Shown one piece after another: positions 27,721 to 37,367 of a DNA stretch of 56,713 bases. The translations under genes were made by a program, and so were the position numbers. This DNA is from an uncultured Phascolarctobacterium sp. (GTDB lineage Bacteria > Bacillota > Negativicutes > Acidaminococcales > Acidaminococcaceae), in assembly GCA_949288065.1 (NCBI GenBank), contig CASEIL010000012.1, forward strand, positions 1-56,713. The letters are read 5' to 3'. Every line of letters starts with the position of its first letter. Position 1 is the first letter of the stretch. The notes under the pieces were generated by a model. It made no database searches. It was given only the letters and a program-made list of their open reading frames with translations, and was not told where the DNA came from.

Positions 27721-28406
27721 GCCTGCACCTTCTTTCGGATAAACGCAAAAATTACCAGCATTAAAAGCATGGCCGGTATCATAAAATTATCGGTGCCAAA
27801 CAGCGCCAGGCACGCAGCCGACGCCAGAATGCCCGTCAGCGCCGCACCGTGCGCATCGGCGTTAAGCCACTGCTCGGCAAAAATAACCACAAACAGCGCA
27901 GGCAGCACAAACTCAATGCCCTCCGTCGGCAAATTAAGCGCGCTGCCGATAAGCGCCCCCAGCGTTGCGCCTGCCACCCAGTAAATATGGTTAAACAGCG
28001 TTACAAAAAACATAAACCAGCCGTGGTCAACATCCTGCGGCACCTTCGTCATGCTGTTAATGGCAAAACTTTCGTCGCACATGCCAAAAATAAGGTAAAG
28101 CTTCTTCAACCCGGTATCGCCGTAAGGCTTAAGCATGGAAATGGCGTAAAATAAATGCCGCGCGTTAAGCATAAACGCCGCTATAAAAGCGTTAACCGGC
28201 TCAAACGCACCTAACAGCAGGTTAACGGCAACAAATTCTACCGAACCCGCAAAAATTAACAGGCTCATAAAAAACGGGTACAGCGGCGAAAAACCTTTGC
28301 TGACCATTAAAAAACCGTAGGACGCGCCTAAAAATATAAAGCTGGCGCCAATGGGCACCGTGTAGGGAAACGCCGCCTTGAGCGCTTTGAGCTTAACCTG
28401 TTCCAA
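27717..28406 (-). CDS. azlC: Branched-chain amino acid exporter large subunit AzlC
   Basis: Membrane permease subunit, about 229 aa from the TTG at 28406, which has GGGGG 7 nt upstream; a TTG at 28451 would add 15 residues with no ribosome site. The start of the mature-looking sequence is AFPYTVPIGASFIFLGASYGFLM, and LNARHLFYAISML and FGMCDESFAI are AzlC marks. Six or so membrane segments. Paired with azlD immediately downstream. The promoter is not clear; the upstream region is shared with the divergent DUF362 gene. Confidence 0.9.
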   Translation of the reverse strand: MEQVKLKALKAAFPYTVPIGASFIFLGASYGFLMVSKGFSPLYPFFMSLLIFAGSVEFVAVNLLLGAFEPVNAFIAAFMLNARHLFYAISMLKPYGDTGLKKLYLIFGMCDESFAINSMTKVPQDVDHGWFMFFVTLFNHIYWVAGATLGALIGSALNLPTEGIEFVLPALFVVIFAEQWLNADAHGAALTGILASAACLALFGTDNFMIPAMLLMLVIFAFIRKKVQA

Positions 28407-28437
28407 TTTATAACCCCCGCAAACTATAATTATTTTG

Positions 28438-28466
28438 TTTAATTTAGCCAAAAATATTGCTATAAT
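28438..28466 (+). promoter_or_regulatory. Promoter of the DUF362 gene
   Basis: Perfect extended -10 (TGC TATAAT, -10 at 28461-28466) with a weak TTTAAT -35 (28438-28443) and 17-nt spacing. This predicts an untranslated leader of about 140 nt before the DUF362 start codon. Confidence 0.6.
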
Positions 28467-28613
28467 ATTTTTAGGAAGTAGTTATATAAAACATTCTTTT
28501 AATATTATAAGCACGCTGCAAGGCTGTGTCAAGTTTAGCCTACAACCGTTCAATTTATTTTACGCGCAGGTTTTATACTTAACACCGCCCGGCATTTTAA
28601 AGGAGGAAGAACT

Positions 28614-29612
28614 ATGACTGCACTAAAACCTGGCACCGGCGGCGACCGCTACATTCCTTACGAAGAGCGCACCGGCGCAGAATCAGTTGTTTATTTTACC
28701 AGAGATTTATCTGCCGAAGGGCTGCTGAAAATTTTTAACCGCATCAGCGGAAGCCTGAGCGGCAAGGTTGCCATTAAGCTGCACACCGGCGAGCCTCACG
28801 GCCCGAATATTATTCCGCGCCCGTGGGTTAAAAACTTAATGCAAAAGGCTTTGCCTGAGGCGACTGTTGTGGAAACCAACGCTTATTACGAAGGCGGGCG
28901 CTACACCACCGAGCAGCACCGCGAAACCTTAAAAATTAACGGCTGGAATTTTTGCACCGTTGACATTATGGATGAGGACGGCGTCGCCACGCTGCCTGTT
29001 AAAGGCGGCAAATGGTTTACGGAAATGCACGTTGGCAAAAACCTTTTGAATTATGATTCGCTGTTTGTACTGACGCATTTTAAGGGGCACGTTATGGGCG
29101 GCTTCGGCGGCAGCGATAAGAATATCGGCATCGGCTGTGCGGATGGGCGCATCGGCAAAAAAGCCATTCACACCATCCCCGGCTCCAGCAACCAGTGGAG
29201 CATTGCTGCCGAAGAATTTATGGAAAGAATGACGGAATCCGCCAAATCCGTTGTTGACCACTTTGGCGAACACATTGCCTTTGTAAACGTGCTGCGCAAT
29301 ATGTCCGTATCGTGCGACTGCGAGGGCACGGCAGCAGCGCCGGTTGTAACGCCGAACATCGGCATTTTGGCTTCGCTGGATATTTTAGCGATTGACCAGG
29401 CCAGCGTTGATTTGGTTTACGCACTGAAAGAAAGCGACCGCCACGACCTTGTGGAACGCATGGAAACACGCCATGGCCTGCGCCAGCTGACCTACATGAA
29501 AGAACTCGGCATGGGCAACGACAAATACAAACTCATCGACACCGACAACGGCGATAAGGAAATCACCCTTGCCGAAGCCGTTAAAGACGTAGTGCCGTTT
29601 AAGGCGGAGTGA
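28614..29612 (+). CDS. DUF362 family protein
   Basis: A 332-aa protein of unknown function. Seen: VAIKLHTGEPHGPNIIPRPWVKNLM near the N-terminus, LTHFKGHVMGGFGGSDKNIGIGCADGRIGKKAIH in the middle (family signature) and a C-terminal region with DILAIDQASVDLVY. There is no ferredoxin-type cysteine cluster, although some DUF362 proteins have one; only a CDC pair is present (about 236-238). AAGGAGG lies 7 nt before the ATG. It stands alone, divergent from azlC. Confidence 0.85.
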   Translation: MTALKPGTGGDRYIPYEERTGAESVVYFTRDLSAEGLLKIFNRISGSLSGKVAIKLHTGEPHGPNIIPRPWVKNLMQKALPEATVVETNAYYEGGRYTTEQHRETLKINGWNFCTVDIMDEDGVATLPVKGGKWFTEMHVGKNLLNYDSLFVLTHFKGHVMGGFGGSDKNIGIGCADGRIGKKAIHTIPGSSNQWSIAAEEFMERMTESAKSVVDHFGEHIAFVNVLRNMSVSCDCEGTAAAPVVTPNIGILASLDILAIDQASVDLVYALKESDRHDLVERMETRHGLRQLTYMKELGMGNDKYKLIDTDNGDKEITLAEAVKDVVPFKAE

Positions 29613-29674
29613 GGATAAGTTTGTAACAGGCAAAAAATAACTTTTCCATACAACTGACTCGAAATCAAACACTT

Positions 29675-29713
29675 AAAAAGCCACCCATTATTACAATGGG
29701 TGGCTTAATTTTT
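29675..29713. terminator. Terminator between the DUF362 gene and hisIE
   Basis: Perfect 12-bp hairpin (AAGCCACCCATT, loop of 5 nt) followed by AATTTTT on the plus strand. It can serve both the DUF362 gene and the convergent his operon. Confidence 0.85.
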
Positions 29714-29754
29714 ATATGCACCAAGAAATTTGGCTTTGCTATTTTTTATTTTTC

Positions 29755-30462
29755 CTAAAACGTCTTATCTAAATGCCCCACTGTTTTTTTGTTGCCTTTA
29801 ACGTGGGAGCGTTCTTCCAACACCGACATAACATCGTTCATCGTTACGCCGACCGCTTCCCACAGCACGGCCAAGTGGTACAGCAAATCGGCAGATTCGT
29901 TGCAAACCTCGGCTTTGCCAGCGTCAAGCATTTTTTCTTCGCGCGCGGCGCTAACATTTTTAGCGCCAATAATAACCTCCGCGCTTTCTTCGCCGATTTT
30001 TTTACAGATTTTATCCATGCCCGTCTGCAACAAATATGCGGTGTAGCTTTTTTCTGTCGGGTGCAGTTTTTTCTCCTTTATTTCAGCGCACAAATCTGCC
30101 AGCACCGCCGGGCTGCCGGTGTAAGCGCCGTTCCAGCCCTCCATACGGCGGAAGAAGCAGCTTTTGCTGCCGGTATGGCACGCCGCGCCGGTTTGTTCAA
30201 CCAGCACCAGCAGCGTGTCCTCGTCGCAGTCCACCAAAATATCCTTCACCTTTTGGATATGCCCGCTCGTTGCACCCTTATGCCAAAGCTCCTGCCTGCT
30301 GCGGCTGTAAAACCAGGTTTCGCCGCTCTCCAGCGTTTTTTGCAGCGATTCGGCGTTCATATAAGCAACCATCAGCACCTTGCCGCTGCACGCCTCCTGC
30401 ACCACGGCAGGCACCAGCCCGCGAGCATCAAAACGTATTTTTTCTAACGCAACCGTTTCCAT
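29755..30462 (-). CDS. hisIE: Bifunctional phosphoribosyl-AMP cyclohydrolase / phosphoribosyl-ATP pyrophosphatase
   Basis: Steps 2 and 3 of histidine synthesis in one chain. The N-terminal HisI domain has [29 protein letters not shown] and the zinc-binding [21 protein letters not shown]. The C-terminal HisE domain has [31 protein letters not shown]. About 235 aa. ATG at 30462 overlaps the hisF stop (TGATG). It is the last gene of the his operon. Confidence 0.95.
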   Translation of the reverse strand: METVALEKIRFDARGLVPAVVQEACSGKVLMVAYMNAESLQKTLESGETWFYSRSRQELWHKGATSGHIQKVKDILVDCDEDTLLVLVEQTGAACHTGSKSCFFRRMEGWNGAYTGSPAVLADLCAEIKEKKLHPTEKSYTAYLLQTGMDKICKKIGEESAEVIIGAKNVSAAREEKMLDAGKAEVCNESADLLYHLAVLWEAVGVTMNDVMSVLEERSHVKGNKKTVGHLDKTF

Positions 30463-31226
30463 CAAACCTCTGCTCCCCTCATGGCAATTCCCTGCTTTTG
30501 CAGATATTGTTTTAACTCCGCAATGGAAATCTGCCCAAAATGGAATACCGACGCTGCCAGCGCCGCATCGACGCCGACATCGAACACCTTTTTAAAGTCC
30601 TCCATCGTGCCCGCACCGCCGGAGGCGATAACAGGCACCGGCAGTTCTTCCGCCAGACGGCGGTTCAGTTCTAAATCGAAGCCTGCCTTTTCACCGTCGC
30701 TGTCCATAGAGTTCATGCAAATTTCGCCAGCGCCCAGCGCCACGCCCTGCTTAGCCCAGGCAATAGCGTCGATGCCGGTGTTTTTGCGCCCGCCTTCCAC
30801 ATAAACCTGCCAGCCGCCGCGTCCGTCGCGCTTAGCGTCGATAGAAAGCACCACGCACTGGCTGCCAAAGCGCTGCGCCGCCTCGCGAATCAGCTCCGGG
30901 CGTTTAACCGCCGCCGAATTGACCGAAACCTTATCCGCACCGGCGCGCAGAACCTGATGAAAGTCCTCAATGCTGGCAATGCCGCCGCCAATGGTAAAGG
31001 GTATATCAATATTTTCGGCAACGGCGCGCACCACGTCGATAAAAATGCCGCGCTTTTCGTGGCTTGCCGTAATATCATAAAAAACCAGCTCATCCGCACC
31101 GGCGCGGCAATAATACTGCCCCAGCTTTACCGGGTCGTCCACGTCGCGGATGTTGGTAAACTGTCTGCCCTTAACCACACGCCCGTCGCGCACGTCAAGG
31201 CAGGGCACTATGCGTTTAGCCAGCAT
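30462..31226 (-). CDS. hisF: Imidazole glycerol phosphate synthase cyclase subunit
   Basis: Uses ammonia from HisH to close the imidazole ring, giving IGP and AICAR. A 254-aa TIM barrel starting [20 protein letters not shown], with the two catalytic aspartates in CLDV and [11 protein letters not shown] at 31226 has GGGAGGA 7 nt upstream; extension further upstream is not family-like. Its start lies inside the end of hisA (11-nt overlap). Confidence 0.96.
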   Translation of the reverse strand: MLAKRIVPCLDVRDGRVVKGRQFTNIRDVDDPVKLGQYYCRAGADELVFYDITASHEKRGIFIDVVRAVAENIDIPFTIGGGIASIEDFHQVLRAGADKVSVNSAAVKRPELIREAAQRFGSQCVVLSIDAKRDGRGGWQVYVEGGRKNTGIDAIAWAKQGVALGAGEICMNSMDSDGEKAGFDLELNRRLAEELPVPVIASGGAGTMEDFKKVFDVGVDAALAASVFHFGQISIAELKQYLQKQGIAMRGAEV

Positions 31227-31944
31227 TTTGCGTTCCTCCCAACGTTTTAATTTCGTCCATGGTAATTTTACCCTCGTACAGCGCTTTGCCGGTAATAGCG
31301 CCGTAAACGCCAAGCCGCTGCAAATTTTTTAAGTCTTCAATGCAGCTCATGCCGCCGGAGGCGATAAGCTGAATGCCCGGCAGCTTTTGCAGCTCCGCCA
31401 TCATTTCCATGTTTGGGCCTGTCAGCATGCCGTCGCGGCTGATATCCGTATAAACAATGGTGCTGATGCCAATAGAAAGCAAAAACTCCGCAAACGGCAG
31501 CACCTTTTTATCGCTGCCTGCTACCCAGCCGCGTGTCGCCACTGTGTCGCCCTTCGCGTCGATAGAAACCGCCAGCTTAGCGCCGTATTTTGCTGCCATG
31601 CTGCGGATAAAGGCTTCATCCTCCACGGCTTTAGAGCCGATAATAACGCGGCTGACGCCTGCCTGCAAATAAGTATTTATCGTTTCTTCGCTGCGGATGC
31701 CGCCGCCAACCTGCACCGGCACTTTTACCGCACGGCAAATTTTTTCGATAATGCCCGCATTGCAGGTTTGCCCGCTGAACGCGCCGTCCAAATCGACAAC
31801 GTGCAAATACTCAGCGCCTTCGTTATACCACTTCAGCGCCGCGTCCACCGGGTCGTCAAAATAAGCGGTGCTGTCCTCCTTCACGCCCTGGCGCAGGCGC
31901 ACGGCACGCCCGCCCTGTATATCAATCGCCGGAAACACAATCAT
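31216..31944 (-). CDS. hisA: Phosphoribosylformimino-AICAR-P isomerase
   Basis: Step 4 of histidine synthesis: Amadori isomerisation of ProFAR to PRFAR. A 242-aa TIM barrel beginning [20 protein letters not shown], with [13 protein letters not shown] and [11 protein letters not shown] holding catalytic residues. ATG 31944 has GAGGGG 7 nt upstream. It starts 4 nt after hisH. Confidence 0.96.
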   Translation of the reverse strand: MIVFPAIDIQGGRAVRLRQGVKEDSTAYFDDPVDAALKWYNEGAEYLHVVDLDGAFSGQTCNAGIIEKICRAVKVPVQVGGGIRSEETINTYLQAGVSRVIIGSKAVEDEAFIRSMAAKYGAKLAVSIDAKGDTVATRGWVAGSDKKVLPFAEFLLSIGISTIVYTDISRDGMLTGPNMEMMAELQKLPGIQLIASGGMSCIEDLKNLQRLGVYGAITGKALYEGKITMDEIKTLGGTQNAG

Positions 31945-31948
31945 AGCG

Positions 31949-32566
31949 TTACCCCTCTTTCCGCACATAGTCAATTACGTTCTGCAAAAGCTGCGCGCCA
32001 ACCTGCCCGCTTTTTTCCGGGTGGAACTGAAAGCCCAGCACGTTATCCCTGCCGCAAATGGCAGGCACCGGCTGCCCGTATTCGGCAACGGCAATAACGT
32101 CGGGCGAATCCACCGGCGTTTTGTAATAAGAATGCACAAAATACACATACGGGTGCGCCGACAGCTTGTTTTGCAGCCAGTGCTGCCTGCGGAACTCCAG
32201 CTCGTTCCACCCCATGTGCGGCACCTTTAAGGGCACGCGCAGAGGCACAATCTCGCCCGGCAAAAAGCCCAGCCCTTCGTATTCGCCGCCTTCGTAATCC
32301 TTTTCAAACAGTGCCTGCATGCCCAGGCACACGCCCATAAAAAATTTGCCGCGCGCCACCTCTTCCCGCAAAAGCGGTATTAAGTCAAACTTTTTTAAAT
32401 TGCCCATCGCGTCGCGGATAGCGCCCACGCCCGGCAGCTCCACAACATCCGCACTGCGGATGGCGGCCGCGTCGCGCGTAATTTCCACGTCCACGCCCAG
32501 GCGCTTCCACGCGTTATACACGTTGGCAAGGTTGCCAACCTCGTAATCAATAATCGCTACGCGCAC
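31949..32566 (-). CDS. hisH: Imidazole glycerol phosphate synthase glutamine amidotransferase subunit
   Basis: Class I amidotransferase that supplies ammonia to HisF. Nucleophile cysteine in GVCLGMQALFE, oxyanion region LPGVGAIRDAM, and the His-Glu of the triad in FQFHPEKSG. 205 aa. The start is GTG (32566), one nt beyond the hisB stop, with GGGGG upstream. Confidence 0.96.
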   Translation of the reverse strand: MRVAIIDYEVGNLANVYNAWKRLGVDVEITRDAAAIRSADVVELPGVGAIRDAMGNLKKFDLIPLLREEVARGKFFMGVCLGMQALFEKDYEGGEYEGLGFLPGEIVPLRVPLKVPHMGWNELEFRRQHWLQNKLSAHPYVYFVHSYYKTPVDSPDVIAVAEYGQPVPAICGRDNVLGFQFHPEKSGQVGAQLLQNVIDYVRKEG

Positions 32567-32567
32567 G

Positions 32568-33146
32568 TTACAAAACCCCCTTTGTCGAAAGCACGCCCGT
32601 GCCTTCCACCGTCACCGCTTCGCGCAGGGCATGCCCCAGCGCCTTAAAGGCGGATTCCACAATGTGGTGCGAGTTTTCGCCGTACAAATTGCAGATATGC
32701 AAATTCATGCGCCCGTGCACCGCCAGCGCATACATAAACTCCTTCAGCATTTCCGTTTCAAAGCTGCCGATACGCTCCGTCTTTAAGTTAACATCGTAAA
32801 CTAAATACGGGCGGCCGCTTAAATCTATCACCACGCGGGTCAGCGCCTCGTCCATCGGGCAGTAAAAGCAGCCGTAGCGGCGGATGCCTTTTTTATCGCC
32901 CAGTGCGGATGTTAACGCCTCGCCCAGCACAATCGCCAAATCCTCCAGCGTGTGGTGCGTGTCAACCTCCAAATCGCCCTTTACGCTGATGGCAAGGTCC
33001 ATGCCGCTGTGGCAGGCAAAAAGGTTCAGCATGTGGTCAAAAAAGCCGATGCCTGTTGTACCGCTGAACTTGCCGCTGCCGTCGATATTAAGCTGTACGG
33101 CAATGTCCGTTTCCGCCGTTTGGCGTTTAATTTCCGCCTTGCGCAT
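32568..33146 (-). CDS. hisB: Imidazoleglycerol-phosphate dehydratase
   Basis: Step 6: IGP to imidazole acetol phosphate. A 192-aa single-function enzyme with the metal-binding motifs FFDHMLN, DTHHTLEDLAI and SHHIVESAFKALGHALREA. No phosphatase domain is fused, so histidinol-phosphate phosphatase must come from elsewhere. ATG 33146 has AGGAGG 6 nt upstream and lies 20 nt inside the end of hisC. Confidence 0.96.
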   Translation of the reverse strand: MRKAEIKRQTAETDIAVQLNIDGSGKFSGTTGIGFFDHMLNLFACHSGMDLAISVKGDLEVDTHHTLEDLAIVLGEALTSALGDKKGIRRYGCFYCPMDEALTRVVIDLSGRPYLVYDVNLKTERIGSFETEMLKEFMYALAVHGRMNLHICNLYGENSHHIVESAFKALGHALREAVTVEGTGVLSTKGVL

Positions 33147-34212
33147 ATTCCGCCTCCTTTTTAAACACCTCTGCCACTTTTTTAACAACCTCCATAGTGG
33201 TTACCGTTATGCGCAGGCAGTTTTTTAACGCCGCCGCTTTATAAGCGCGCACGCTGATGTCCGCCTCGCTCAGCGCTTTAACATAAGCAGCGCCGTCCGG
33301 CACCTGCGCCAGCAAAAAGTTGGTGGCGCTGGGGTAAGCCGTTACGCCCGGCAATGCGTTTAATGCCTCGGATAAATACTGCCGTGCTGCTAAAGTTGGC
33401 GGCACGTTGTGCTGCAAAATCATCTGGCTGTGCTTCATTACTGCCAATGCCGCAATTTGCGAAATGCTGCTGACGTTGTACACCGGCTTAACCAGTGAAA
33501 GCGCTTCAATAAGCTCCTTTTGCGCCACGGCATAGCCCACGCGCAGCCCCGCCATGCCAAACGCCTTGGAGAGCGTGCGGATGACGATAAGATTATCATA
33601 TTTATTTAATTTGCCAATAATGCTTTCCGCACCGGCAAATTCCAAATATGCCTCATCAACAACGACGATGTTTTGCGCCGCCTGCACCACTTCTTCAACA
33701 AAGCTAAGCGGCAAAAGTTCGCCCGTAGGGTTGTTAGGGTTGCAAATAACTGTTACTTTGGGCTGCAACTCCTTCACCTTTTGCAGCAAGCCTTCCCTGT
33801 CGCGCTTAAAGCCGGGCAAATCGTTAACGCAAACCGTTTTAGCGCCCACAATCTGCGCGTCGATGCTGTAAATATCAAACGTCGGCGCATGCACCAAAAG
33901 CGTATCGTCTGCGTCCAAAAAAGTATTAATAATAACGCTGATAATCTCGTCGCCGCCGTTGCCCACCAGCACCTCTTCCGGTCGGCAGCACACATAATCC
34001 GCCAGGGCGGCGCGCAACTTTTTGGCAAACGGGTCCGGGTAACGGAAGGACGGCGTTTCTGCAAAGCTCGCCATAAAATCAGCCTTAACCTCGGCAAAAT
34101 CAAAAACATTATACGGACTTTCGTTAGCGTTAATTATAATTTTTTCCTTCAGCTCCGGCACGTCATACGGCTCAAAGCTGCGGATGCTGCGGCGCAGCCA
34201 CTCCTTATTCAT
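33127..34212 (-). CDS. hisC: Histidinol-phosphate aminotransferase
   Basis: PLP enzyme, fold type I, for step 7. The PLP lysine is in RTLSKAFGMAGLRVGY; other marks are NANESPYNV, NGGDEII, CNPNNPTGELL and VVDEAYLEF. 361 aa from ATG 34212 (GAGGAGGG 6 nt upstream). The start overlaps the hisD stop by 8 nt. Confidence 0.95.
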   Translation of the reverse strand: MNKEWLRRSIRSFEPYDVPELKEKIIINANESPYNVFDFAEVKADFMASFAETPSFRYPDPFAKKLRAALADYVCCRPEEVLVGNGGDEIISVIINTFLDADDTLLVHAPTFDIYSIDAQIVGAKTVCVNDLPGFKRDREGLLQKVKELQPKVTVICNPNNPTGELLPLSFVEEVVQAAQNIVVVDEAYLEFAGAESIIGKLNKYDNLIVIRTLSKAFGMAGLRVGYAVAQKELIEALSLVKPVYNVSSISQIAALAVMKHSQMILQHNVPPTLAARQYLSEALNALPGVTAYPSATNFLLAQVPDGAAYVKALSEADISVRAYKAAALKNCLRITVTTMEVVKKVAEVFKKEAEYAQGGN

Positions 34213-35497
34213 GGTTAACCCTCCTCTGCACGGCAAGGCCATGCGCCTCCAGCCCTTCTACATTGGCAAAAGCAATAACCTTCTGTGCCACCCCGTCAAA
34301 CGCTTCCTTGCTGTATTGCAGCAGGCTGCTGCGTTTAACAAAATCATACACGCCCAGCGGCGATGAAAACGCTGCTGTGCCCATCGTAGGCAGCGTGTGG
34401 TTCGGCCCGGCAAAATAATCGCCAATCGGCTCCGGCGTATAAGCGCCGATAAAAATGGCACCGGCGTTGACGATTTTTTCGACATAGCTTTCCGGATTCT
34501 CAAAATCTATTTCCAAATGCTCCGGCGCAAGCAGGTTCATAACGTCGATAGCCTGCTCTTTATCCTTTGTTACAAAAATTTTAGCGTAATTGGCAATGGC
34601 AGGTGCGGCAATCTCCCTGCGGGAAAGCTGTGCCAGCTGGCGCTCAACCTCTGCCTCTACCTTTTGAGCAAAGCTGCGGCTGGGCGTTACCAAAAATACC
34701 GCCGCACGGCTGTCGTGCTCCGCCTGCGCCAGCAAATCGGCAGCAACCCAGACGGGGTTAGCAGCGTCATCTGCCAGCACGCCAACCTCGCTGGGGCCTG
34801 CAATCATGTCAATGCCCACAGTGCCAAACACCAAACGCTTGGCCATGGCAACATAGGCATTGCCCGGCCCGACAATTTTAAACACCGGCTCAATGCTTTC
34901 CGTGCCGAACGCCGCTGCGGCAATGCCCTGCGCACCGCCAGCCTTATAAATTTCCGTAGCGCCGGCAATGCTGGCCGCCGCCAAAATATAAGGGTTCACT
35001 GTGCCATCCTTACGCGGCGGCGTAAACACCGCAATCGAAGGCACGCCCGCCACATGCGCGGGGATAATATCCATAAACACGGTAGAAGGGTACGCCGCCG
35101 TGCCGCCGGGCACATACACGCCCACGCGCTGCACCGGCGTAATCTTCGCGCCTAAGCGCACACCGGGGCGGAACTCGTCCATCCACGTTTTTTCCACCTG
35201 ACGCTCGTGATAGCTGCGGATATTGGCAGCCGCCTCTTCCAGCACCGCCATAAATTCCGGGCCAACCTCTTTAACGGCGGCGTCAATTTCTGCCTGCGTC
35301 ACTAAAAAGCTGTCCAGCCTTACGCCGTCAAAACGCTCCGTCAGCTCGCGCAAAGCCTCGTCGCCGCGCTCCTGCACGGCAGCCAAAATAGCCTCCACCT
35401 GTTTGCGTATGGTTTCACTTTCCGACTGGCTGCGCTTCGTAATGCGCCTTATTTCCTTTAACGTCAGCCCCTCATTGGGCACTTCAATCCATTCCAT
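34205..35497 (-). CDS. hisD: Histidinol dehydrogenase
   Basis: Zinc- and NAD-dependent enzyme for the last two oxidation steps to histidine. 430 aa with GVYVPGGTAAYPSTV, GPGNAYVAMAKRLV, DMIAGPSEV, AEHDSRAAVFLV and GPNHTLPT. AGGAGG lies 7 nt before the ATG. Fifteen nt separate it from hisG. Confidence 0.96.
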   Translation of the reverse strand: MEWIEVPNEGLTLKEIRRITKRSQSESETIRKQVEAILAAVQERGDEALRELTERFDGVRLDSFLVTQAEIDAAVKEVGPEFMAVLEEAAANIRSYHERQVEKTWMDEFRPGVRLGAKITPVQRVGVYVPGGTAAYPSTVFMDIIPAHVAGVPSIAVFTPPRKDGTVNPYILAAASIAGATEIYKAGGAQGIAAAAFGTESIEPVFKIVGPGNAYVAMAKRLVFGTVGIDMIAGPSEVGVLADDAANPVWVAADLLAQAEHDSRAAVFLVTPSRSFAQKVEAEVERQLAQLSRREIAAPAIANYAKIFVTKDKEQAIDVMNLLAPEHLEIDFENPESYVEKIVNAGAIFIGAYTPEPIGDYFAGPNHTLPTMGTAAFSSPLGVYDFVKRSSLLQYSKEAFDGVAQKVIAFANVEGLEAHGLAVQRRVNHE

Positions 35498-35512
35498 AAT
35501 CCTGCCTCCTGC

Positions 35513-36148
35513 TTATGCTTCAAAATCCTTCTCTTTAACAAGCTCTACAATTTTCTTTATTTCGTCATACTTCAGCTTAAACGAAACCGGGTTGCAAATC
35601 ATCCGCGCGCTGAAATCCATAAAATACTGCAAAACTTCCAGCCCGTTGGCACGCAGCGTGTTGCCCGTTTCCACAATATCTACAATCACGTCCGAAAGCC
35701 CCACTATCGGCGCCAGCTCCACCGAGCCGTTTAATTTTATAATATCCACGCCGTGGTGGTTTTCTTCAAAAAACTTGCGCGCTATGCGCGGATATTTGGT
35801 GCCAACGGTAATGCGCCGCGAAAAATCTATTTTTTTACCGGCAATGCCCGCCACAGCCATGCGGCAACGTCCGATGCCCAAATCTAAAATTTCGTACACG
35901 GCTGCGCCTGCGGCTTCCTCCAACAGCACATCCTCACCGACGATGCCGATATCCGCCGCCCCGCGCTCCACATAAACAGCCACGTCCGGCGATTTAACCA
36001 GCGTAACCTTTACTGCGCCCGTCGCATCTTCAAAAATCAGCTTGCGGCTCTCGTCGGAATACGTTGGGAACTCATAGCCGCTTTGCAGCAAATGCTTCAT
36101 TACTGCTTTATGTATGCGCCCCTTGGCAAGGGCAATATTTACCGCCAT
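35513..36148 (-). CDS. hisG: ATP phosphoribosyltransferase catalytic subunit, short form
   Basis: First and regulated step of histidine synthesis. At 211 aa it lacks the C-terminal ACT-like regulatory domain of long HisG, so it requires HisZ, which is encoded just upstream. Family marks: IALAKGRIHKAV, DVAVYVERGAADIGIVGEDVL, and VDIVETGNTLRANGL (PRPP site). It starts one nt after the hisZ stop. Confidence 0.96.
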   Translation of the reverse strand: MAVNIALAKGRIHKAVMKHLLQSGYEFPTYSDESRKLIFEDATGAVKVTLVKSPDVAVYVERGAADIGIVGEDVLLEEAAGAAVYEILDLGIGRCRMAVAGIAGKKIDFSRRITVGTKYPRIARKFFEENHHGVDIIKLNGSVELAPIVGLSDVIVDIVETGNTLRANGLEVLQYFMDFSARMICNPVSFKLKYDEIKKIVELVKEKDFEA

Positions 36149-36149
36149 T

Positions 36150-37367
36150 TTACAGCCCCCTCATTGCTTCTTCCAGCCATTCAGCCGTTACCGCCCTGCC
36201 GTCCTTATAATAAGTGCCGCCGCGGTAAACTGCGTGCATGCTGTAATCGCGGCTGTCCAAAAACACCGGCTCCGGGTACGCCGCCACGCGGAAACCCGCC
36301 GCTCGCCAGCGCGTTAAATCGCCGATGATGTTTTTATCGGCCTTTTCGTATGATACCGCCAGCTGAAACGACGGCTCGGCGTTAGCCAAAAGCCCTTCAC
36401 GGCTCATAAACTCATACAGCAGGTTAATGTTCATGCCAAAACCGCAGGCAGGGCGGTCCACGCCAAACTGCGCCGAAAGCGTATCATAGCGCCCGCCGTC
36501 GATAACGTCGTACAGCGCGCCGTCCACATACACCTTAAACACCATGTCCGTGTAGTAGCCAAAGCGGCTGGCAAAGCCGAAATCAAGCTGCACATTACCT
36601 GCAAAACCGGCGTACAGCAAATAATCATAAATTTTTTCCAGCCGCGCCAAAGCGTTAAACATACCGCTGTTAATGCAGTATTCCTTCGCCTTGCCCAGCG
36701 TCTGCGCATAAGAACCAAACAGCACCGGCAGCGCCTCCAGCGCGCGGCGCGCGTTTTGCGGCAGCGGCAAACCGGCAATATAATTGCGGCAGGCAACAAG
36801 GTTGCGCTCTGCTAAAAAGCCGCGCAAAACATTCTTTTGCTGCTCTTGCAATGGCAGCCCGTCAAACAGCGCCTGCGTGTACGCGGCAGTGCCAATGTCA
36901 ATGCGAATGTTTTCCATGCCCAGCGCTTTTAAAATTTCCGCCGCCATCAGAATAACCTCGCCGTCGCATTCCGGGCTGGGGTCGCCCAAAATTTCAATGC
37001 CGCCCTGCAAAAAATCCTTGCCGTAAGTACTGCGCCCAAAATATTCCCTGAACACCGTGCTTACATAGCCAAATTTTAACAGCTGGTTCGGCAGCGGAAA
37101 CTCCCTCGCCGCGCTTTCCACCAGCGGCAGGGTTACGTCAGGCCTCAGCACCAGCACGCGTCCGTCGGTGTCAATCGTTTTAACCATCTGCTGCCGAAGC
37201 TGCGGAAAGAACCTTTGGTACACATCGTAATCCTCAAAGCTCGGCGTTTCTACTATTTTACAGCCGTGATTCATAAAAACGGAAACTATCTTTTCCTGAA
37301 TCAGGTCGTAATTGCGCATCTCCTCATGATGAAGCATCTTCACGCCGTCCAGCGTATTGGAATTCAT
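36150..37367 (-). CDS. hisZ: ATP phosphoribosyltransferase regulatory subunit HisZ
   Basis: A histidyl-tRNA synthetase paralogue that has lost charging ability and confers activity and histidine feedback on short HisG. Class II-like fold: EMRNYDLIQEKIVSVF, LVLRPDVTLPLVESAAR, ILGDPSPECDGEVI and YYTDMVFKVYVDG. 405 aa from ATG 37367 with AGGGGG 7 nt upstream (a GTG at 37370 is less likely). First gene of the his operon. Confidence 0.94.
   Translation of the reverse strand: MNSNTLDGVKMLHHEEMRNYDLIQEKIVSVFMNHGCKIVETPSFEDYDVYQRFFPQLRQQMVKTIDTDGRVLVLRPDVTLPLVESAAREFPLPNQLLKFGYVSTVFREYFGRSTYGKDFLQGGIEILGDPSPECDGEVILMAAEILKALGMENIRIDIGTAAYTQALFDGLPLQEQQKNVLRGFLAERNLVACRNYIAGLPLPQNARRALEALPVLFGSYAQTLGKAKEYCINSGMFNALARLEKIYDYLLYAGFAGNVQLDFGFASRFGYYTDMVFKVYVDGALYDVIDGGRYDTLSAQFGVDRPACGFGMNINLLYEFMSREGLLANAEPSFQLAVSYEKADKNIIGDLTRWRAAGFRVAAYPEPVFLDSRDYSMHAVYRGGTYYKDGRAVTAEWLEEAMRGL

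Noticed and set aside
28435..28617. A 60-codon open frame just before the DUF362 gene
   Set aside because: It overlaps the predicted promoter of that gene, lacks a ribosome site and has no protein-like composition.
29773..37026. Long plus-strand open frames opposite the his genes
   Set aside because: They mirror well-conserved minus-strand enzymes; the G+C-rich third positions of those genes create them. None has a ribosome site or recognisable domain.
36150..37367. HisZ as a second histidyl-tRNA synthetase
   Set aside because: It lies next to a short-form HisG and lacks the C-terminal anticodon-binding domain, so the regulatory-subunit call is better.
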